A DNA stretch of 64,000 bases. Origin: Romanomermis culicivorax. Lineage: Eukaryota > Nematoda > Enoplea > Mermithida > Mermithidae. Position 1 is the first letter of the stretch. Each line of letters begins with the position of its first letter. The notes beneath the pieces are model-generated. The model worked only from the letters and a program-made list of their open reading frames with translations, made no database searches and had not been told where the DNA came from. Both the position numbers and the translations under genes were made by a program. The stretch is taken from positions 1,780,352 to 1,844,351 of the forward strand of contig CAWUHX010000025.1 of assembly GCA_963922205.1 (NCBI GenBank), given 5' to 3'. Positions 59,301-64,000 of this stretch are shown here, piece by piece.

Positions 59301-62300
59301 GGCTTGTGCGAAAAAATCCTGATGATTGATTTGAATGATGACTGACCTAATTTGTGAGCTTTATTATTCTGTGTGTGATTAAGAATGTATTCAGAATGAT
59401 TGACCTGTTATGTGGGCCTCTACTGTGATTTTGAAGAGTGTTTTTGACTAAATTTGTTGAAAAAAACTGTTATTTTACTACCACATTTATTTACAAACTT
59501 TTCAGTTTTGGCTTGTTAAAATTCATATTGGCCTGTAAAATTTTGACCTTAGGAGTCAAATGGCCTGTCGAGAAAAAACCAAAAAAAACCCTGATAGTGT
59601 TTGTATCCACTTAAAAAATTTTGGTCCAAAGTTGAAGGGTTCTAAGGCTTTCAGCATGAAATTTCGATCCAAAGAGTCAAAAGCTTTTTCAATATCCAGT
59701 GATATAAGGTAGCCCTCTCCTTTTTTCCCTCAAAATATTGAATAAGATTACCTTATACACCAATGTATCTTGTAGGCACAAATCTTTTTTGATCCTCATG
59801 TATTATATCTTTTATATGACTTTTATCCTGCTTGCTAATGCCTTTGCTAGAATCTTATAGTCTAGATTTATTAAAGAGGTAGGGCGCCAGTTGCAGAAGT
59901 CCAAAGGGTCCTTCCCTTCCTTTGTAATTGAAATGATTATACTACGTTTTTGCGAAGTTGCATTTGACCACATTCGAGATAATAGTTTAAGCATCTGGTT
60001 AAGGGTTTATCTATCAGATCCCAAAAGTTTTTGTAAACTTCTGCAGTCAGACCATCATTACCTGGGGACTTGCCGTTTTCCATTGAGAACAGAGTTGTTT
60101 TATATGCCTTGCTAGTCAGTTCTTTTTCTAGTGTATTGTTTTGACTATCAGAGATTTTTGGCAATGCCTCTTGTTTTATGTTCTTAAAAAATTTTTCTTG
60201 TTTGCTTGCCATAATGTCACTATTCTGGTTGTACAATTTACTGTAGAAATCATAGATATTGTGTAGAATCTCTTCTATCATTCTTCCGTCTTCATTTATC
60301 ATGCTAGAAATGCACTTTTTATTATAGTTTCTCTTTTTCAGATTGCGAAAATACTTTGAGGGTTTTTCTCCTTCAACATTCCATTTTATTTTTGATTTTT
60401 TATGGAAAATTAGGTTCTTTTTTCTCCTATTACATTCAATTCTGTTTTTAGCTCATTGTGTCTTGTACTTGCATTAGGAATTTCCGTGCTATCCATTTTT
60501 TCCTCTAAAGTATGAAGTTCTTTTCTCAGATCACATTCCCAGTCTTTTCTTGTTCTTGCTGCTTCTTTGCAATATGCGATCATGTCACTTTTTATTTTAT
60601 ACTAGATGTAGTCCCAGGTTTGGGACTGGTCGAATTTATGCTTTTCACATTCGTGGGCTGCCAGCATTACGGTGTTTTTTAGCATCACTCTATATTTTTC
60701 ATCTTTTGACATAGAGTTGTTGGAGTGCCAGAAGCCTGGTCCTCTTTTCTTGTATAGTTTCCCTGTAAGTTGAAATTTTATTGCATTGTGGTCAGATGGG
60801 AAACCACTGATCACATCACAATTAGAGACATCACTCAGTAACTCTTCAGAAACAAAAAAAATAATCTAGTCTACATTTTAGTGTTACTGGTCTTTGTTGA
60901 GACCATGTGTACCTTTTTTTTGTTTGGGTGTTTTGATCTAAAAGTATTTATCAGGTCAATCTTTGAAGCTTGTTTCAAAAATTCAGAGATTGAAGCTCTT
61001 ATGTGGTTGACAATTTTTCCCCCAGTCTTGTCAAGTTTAGGGTCTATTGTTATATTAAGGTCTCCTCCAAGTGTAACTGGGCGTTCGTTGATATTGAACT
61101 TTTGTAGCAATTGAAATAATGTTTTCCAGAAAAACATTTGATTTTTTCCGTTCACGACGAGAGAAAAATAAAAGTTTGTCCAAAGTAACCCCGATGTCCA
61201 AAGTAGCCTCGTTTTCATAACTTTTGGAAGCAGCAGTTCTCATACTGACATATTTTATATTTTTTGCTATTTTTGACGCTTATTTAATGTTGTAATCTAA
61301 TATTAGTGATTATTTATCAAAGTTTAGAACATCGACCTCCATGCACTCACAGGATGGATACCGGATCGCATAGCCATCAAGTCAAGTACCACCGAATTTG
61401 ACAAAGATAAGGTTTTTGATCAAATATTCGATCGTTACCACAAAGGCGACTGTCTAGTAACCATAGCTACCGGTCAATTATCACAGAATGATCAAGATCG
61501 AAGTGGTTTGGTCGAATGTCACGCCTATGCTATGTTAGATGTTCGCAAATTGATGGTAAATTTTTCGTATGAAATTAAATCTCTAACTACGGGCAGCCAA
61601 GTCGATCGAAAGGCTACAAAATAAGACTCGTACTTTTCTTAGTTTTTCAAACAAAATTTGTCGTTTTCACGAAAAATTCTTCGAATATTTTTTTATTCAG
61701 TCATTTAATATCGTATGATAGACTATCCTTAAAGAACGGTGCATAAAGTTCGGGCCAGACATATACTTCTTCTTCACATCCTGTCTTTGCTCAGGAAAGT
61801 TTATAGGAAGTATTATAATACGTCTATAAAACTAATTAATTCGGTTTAACGGTTTCTCGCAATCACGTGTACCGCAGTGTTGTCAAACGTGGGTTTTTTC
61901 GCCGAAATTCGGGGTTTTCTAGACTTTGAGTTTTTTCATGGTAAGGTCTGGTGCGGGATTGTGGTCGGAGTTTTTATTTCACTTTGAGATTTTTTCGGGA
62001 TTCTGTTTAAAATCGATTATTGATGGTGAAGTACCTCAAAATTTTCGGGCGCTTTGCACCGGTAGTGACTATAATAATCATTGTTTGCTATAATCTAGCT
62101 CAGGCGCGACTACACCACCTGCTAGTTGGCATTTAGTAGTTGTCACTACCTTCCTAAAATGTCTCATCTCTTTGTTATTTTGACGTAATCTTTTTATGGT
62201 CTTCAGAAGTTTGTGAATTTTGTGAACGTAATCTTTCTGCATTTGACGCCTGATTAAAACAGTTTCGAACAGCGACAGAAGTTCATGTTGGTCGAATAAT

Positions 62301-63639
62301 CCACATTTTTGGTTGCTAGTCTTGTTGAATTTGTACACGCTTTCAATACGGTTTTAAAATTTTGTTTTAGTATGGAAAATTATTAAATTGGCTGCTAAAT
62401 TAAACCGCTTATCCTGGAAGTAATTGTTGACAAGATTCATTTTCCAGCATTCTAATATCAGAGAAAGAAAAATTTTGGTTCATTTTAGAGGTCAAAATCT
62501 GAATTTTCCGACTTTTTGTGACTATAATCTTGAACATGAAGCCGCGTTTGAATTCTCAAGTATTGCGGAAGTGATTTTCAGGAATTTCAAGTTCAATTTG
62601 AATATTTCCAAACTCATGAAGGTATGACTATATTTTTTACTCTGTAAAATGATGAACACATATTCTTGAACAGAAAATATGCGCCTTATGTTTAATGAAT
62701 AAGTTATCTTTAGATTAATTTTCCAGCATTTTAGAATGCGAGTCTGAAAAAAATTTCGGCACTGCTCGCCCGAAAAGATATCAGACAACAGATAGAATAA
62801 GAACAGAAGCTGTATTTTTCAATACCCTGTACTTTTGTTCCAGTAGAACATGAACTATCCTGGAAGAAGGATCGTGCAAAAATACACGTAGTTTCGAGTT
62901 TCTTGCCGACAAAAAAAGAATTTTTCGAAAAATGTTCTGGTATGTACCAAGAGACCTATACAAAAAAACACTGACTGGAAATGAAGTTTACAACGGTCAT
63001 TTTTTGAACACGTGTCAACTGGTTTAATAAAACACATATAATGTAATTAGATTCGACAGTGTGTTACAAGCCTATTTTTCGATAAAAAATTTGTGACTCC
63101 CAAAATTTAAATTTAGCTCCTTAAAAATTTAGGCCTAGGAGCCCTTTGGCTCGCAACTTTTAAACCAAAAAAGCCTGCTCAAAAATTTTGTCGGTCTTCA
63201 TTTTTGGTGAATTAGTGACTGCAGAAGCATTCAATTAGCTCGAAAAAGCATAAATTATGCATGTGTGCGTGTTTTTTTTATTAATACTCCATGCATATTT
63301 TGTAACCTAAAAGTTTCGATTTTTTACGGAATCGGGTTTTTTCACGGTTTTTCATAGGGTAAGATTGGCACGACTGATGTACAATGAAATGATGGAGGAA
63401 TTAATTTAACATGCGATGCAATTATCATTAGCTAAAAACTACATCCATGTAGTCATACCATTAAATTTACCTAAAATAGATAGCTATTTTTCAGGGAAAG
63501 AAGCTATTTTTGCTCAAGAATCCCTGGACTCACTTGAGATGGAAAGGCAACTATTCGGAACGCGATTCAACCAATTGGACAGAAGAAATGCAAAGGGCTC
63601 TGAGCTATAAACCGCTGGATGCTCAACAATTCGACGATG
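47319..63639 (+). CDS. CAPN7: Calpain-7 (PalB-type MIT-domain calpain), first 13 coding exons, 3' incomplete
   Basis: Exons: 47319-47405, 48357-48465, 50509-50660, 50885-50952, 51266-51351, 51801-51894, 54462-54548, 54615-54741, 55146-55231, 55290-55383, 55441-55587, 61328-61555, 63495-63639. Phases agree throughout, giving 503 residues before the right edge. Two MIT-like helical repeats span residues about 1-170 ([25 protein letters not shown]). In animals these bind ESCRT-III proteins such as CHMP1/IST1. The linker leads to [20 protein letters not shown] and the papain-like core. The catalytic triad is Cys276 (SDCSFIASL), His444 (ECHAYAM) and Asn464 ([11 protein letters not shown]). The spacings of 168 and 20 equal those of human CAPN7. 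The C2-like C-terminal domains lie outside the window. Introns 9 and 10 both use the unusual donor GTTGGT. Intron 11 (5.7 kb) contains a LINE on the other strand. Confidence 0.93.
47472..47811 (+). mobile_element. Family-B MITE in calpain-7 intron 1
   Basis: It starts CATACATGTAATTCAGGGG and ends AGTTATTGTATG. The interior follows family B but lacks the second GGCTAGCC block, so it is shorter. The flanks CTTTAACC and CTTCACTT agree at only four positions. Confidence 0.7.
48557..50226 (+). mobile_element. Family-E MITE split by a family-D insertion
   Basis: 48557-48744 and 50172-50226 together match the intact E copy at 42345-42582: GGGGAGGGTCCGTGGGC, CATACAAAATACGCA, AAAAAGTTCAGGTGGG, then GGTCTCAGGTAGGAGGGTTT and ATGCGCATGAATG. 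The break falls at the CCAGGGTCT site. This makes the insertion history directly visible. Confidence 0.8.
48745..50171 (+). mobile_element. Family-D non-autonomous hAT with AGGAGCC-word ends
   Basis: An exact 8-bp duplication GCCCAGGG flanks it (48737-48744, 50172-50179). Ends are CAGGCTTTTTTTAGGCC and, inverted, CAGGGTTTTTTTGGTTTTTC. The words TAGGAGCC, GGCTCCTA and GGCTTGT recur within 110 bp of the left end and 85 bp of the right end. The core includes a CCCGGCGCTTCGCGCCGG hairpin near 48934 and the TTTCCAACGCTATAGAATAT cassette. The interior has no transposase. This copy defines family D. Confidence 0.92.
52609..53351. mobile_element. Non-autonomous hAT with GTGCAC-word ends
   Basis: It starts CAGAGTTTTTTTGTGCGCC and ends CAGTGCACAAAAAAACCTG. 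The flanks CTATTGCA (52601-52608) and CTCTTGCA (53352-53359) are 7 of 8 identical. GTGCAC/GTGCGC words are repeated at both ends (52621-52685 and 53275-53342). A CGGCACCAACCGCCGG hairpin occurs near 52914. Confidence 0.87.
53365..54124. mobile_element. Tc1/mariner-like MITE with TA duplication
   Basis: A perfect inverted repeat of 26 bp starts CAGGGTGAGCCAAAAAAAGG (positions 53365-53390 and 54099-54124). TA flanks both ends (53363-53364, 54125-54126). The 760-bp interior includes TATGTTACACGTAATTT but no recognisable transposase. TA target sites are typical of Tc1/mariner. Confidence 0.82.
55588..57084. other. Calpain-7 intron 11, left part
   Basis: No exon, RNA gene or bounded repeat is recognised in about 1.5 kb of AT-rich DNA. 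Short open frames here show no family resemblance. Confidence 0.4.
57085..57385 (+). mobile_element. Family-H MITE interrupted by family G
   Basis: The outer parts (ATCACGGTGCTGATGAAGTTG at the left and GCGGCCGTGCTAATGAGACT at the right) match the uninterrupted copy at 24780-24906. The interruption is the bounded G element 57114-57294. Confidence 0.6.
57114..57294 (-). mobile_element. Family-G MITE with exact 8-bp duplication
   Basis: GCCTGTGC flanks both sides exactly (57106-57113, 57295-57302). Ends are CAGAGGTCCCCAAGG and, inverted, CAGACAACCCCATAGG. It matches 9429-9608 in reverse, including CTCAAAATTAGGC and GGTAGGGGTAATACC. Confidence 0.85.
57533..57612 (+). repeat. Short tandem repeat of (T)TGGCCGACTGTACYG
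   Basis: Four or five degenerate units of about 19 bp share GGCCGAC or GGCTGAC with a following TGTAC or TTCCA. It lies just 3' of the LINE and could be part of its tail or a local expansion. Confidence 0.6.
57720..61245 (-). pseudogene. Tx1/L1-like LINE, 5'-truncated and interrupted
   Basis: Reading on the minus strand, an endonuclease fragment lies near 61195-60890 ([19 protein letters not shown], then [15 protein letters not shown]). The reverse transcriptase starts near 60300-59780 with [20 protein letters not shown] and [20 protein letters not shown], then motif A region [20 protein letters not shown] near 59680 and [10 protein letters not shown]. The C-terminal part near 58440-57780 has [29 protein letters not shown] and ENIILGY. 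The RT palm with its YADD motif is missing, replaced by a family-D element (58570-59593). Many stops are present, especially between 60870 and 60300. It lies antisense in calpain-7 intron 11. Confidence 0.82.
58570..59593 (+). mobile_element. Family-D element inside the LINE, left end deleted
   Basis: It matches 49160-50171 along its length: AACATAACTTTTTGCGTTTG, TCTTGCTATCTGAAGAAGCC, TTTCCAACGCTATAGGATAT, GATGAAAAAATCATGATCG, and the right end AACCAAAAAAAACCCTG. The about 400 bp of the family containing the left terminus is absent, and so is the matching part of the LINE, implying one deletion across the junction near 58565. Confidence 0.8.
61875..63376. mobile_element. hAT-like element in calpain-7 intron 12
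   Basis: The ends CAGTGTTGTCAAACGT and, inverted, CAGTCGTGCCAATCTT agree at 11 of 16 positions. The flanks GTGTACCG and ATGTACAA share TGTAC. The interior has a GGGCGCTTTGCACCGG module near 62047, two TTTTCCAGCATTCTA/TTTTCCAGCATTTTA cassettes, and AGGAGCC words near 63130. No transposase is seen. Boundaries are plausible, not proven. Confidence 0.5.
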
Positions 63640-64000
63640 GTAAGACAAAAAACATCGCGGGCATTGATCAAAACGGGTCATACCAGACAACGACGTGGTG
63701 GCTGTGTGTAGGGGTTGACCCCTACCAAAAGTCTGAAAAAGCATACTACCTACGTAAAAATGACGCACTCAGTAAAAGTCGTAGGAAAATTTACTGTATA
63801 TGTCTACAGTTTTCATAATGATTAGATGGTTATATTATTATAGAAAAGCCTATTGGTAAAAAGAATTGAGGTGAGTATATAAGCATTGCGAAAACAATAA
63901 AATAATTTCATAAAGATATAATTTCTGGTTGATTGACTGGTAGGAATGTAGGGAGTAACTTACTCTAAAATTTGAAAACGGTCTTCCTGCTGAAGATATT
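63640..64000. other. Start of calpain-7 intron 13
   Basis: The next conserved calpain-7 exon (expected to continue with an IFWISWDDL-like segment) is not present before the right edge. No other feature is visible. Confidence 0.6.

Overview
This window is animal nuclear DNA. It is AT-rich, and three conserved genes are cut into many short exons whose introns follow GT-AG. The genes are an ELAV/Hu-type RNA-binding protein (minus strand, first three coding exons), a complete TNNI3K-like ankyrin-repeat kinase (plus strand, 18 exons, 817 residues predicted) and calpain-7 (plus strand, first 13 coding exons, running off the right edge). This gene set, with invertebrate-style intron sizes (47 bp to over 8 kb), fits a metazoan, most likely an invertebrate. 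I cannot name the phylum from the sequence alone.

Layout. 1-1600 holds the ELAV 5' coding exons. 1849-6179 is a nearly complete hAT transposon. Its two-exon gene joins a signal peptide and a lamin-tail-like domain to a full transposase with an intact D-D-E triad. 6448-9389 is a decayed PIF/Harbinger element with a second hAT inserted in it (7166-8780), which keeps only a BED-finger exon. 9400-20000 is a dense mosaic of short non-autonomous elements, a CR1/jockey-like reverse-transcriptase relic and a GGATATCC-ended hAT. 20039-43687 is the kinase gene, its introns filled with more elements. 43688-47318 is intergenic with another nested hAT. 47319-63639 is calpain-7, whose large intron contains a Tx1/L1-like LINE on the opposite strand.

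Most of the non-coding DNA can be read as nested DNA transposons. I could bound 15 or more copies by terminal inverted repeats plus 8-bp target duplications, exact or with one mismatch, which is the hAT signature. Three end types recur: CATACNTG ends on short copies with long C/G runs (this end type is shared by the full-length hAT at 1849); CAG...CTG ends followed by a T run and a family-specific repeated word; and TAGRGAT-like ends followed by palindromes such as GGATCC, GGATATCC or GGGTACCC. A short hairpin module (GGCGCTTCGCGCC and variants) recurs in otherwise different families.

The host genes look intact: reading frames stay open across every predicted splice junction, the kinase keeps its Lys/HRD/DFG residues, and calpain-7 keeps Cys/His/Asn at the spacing known from the human protein. 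Exon limits were assigned by hand from homology and splice consensus, with no transcript evidence.
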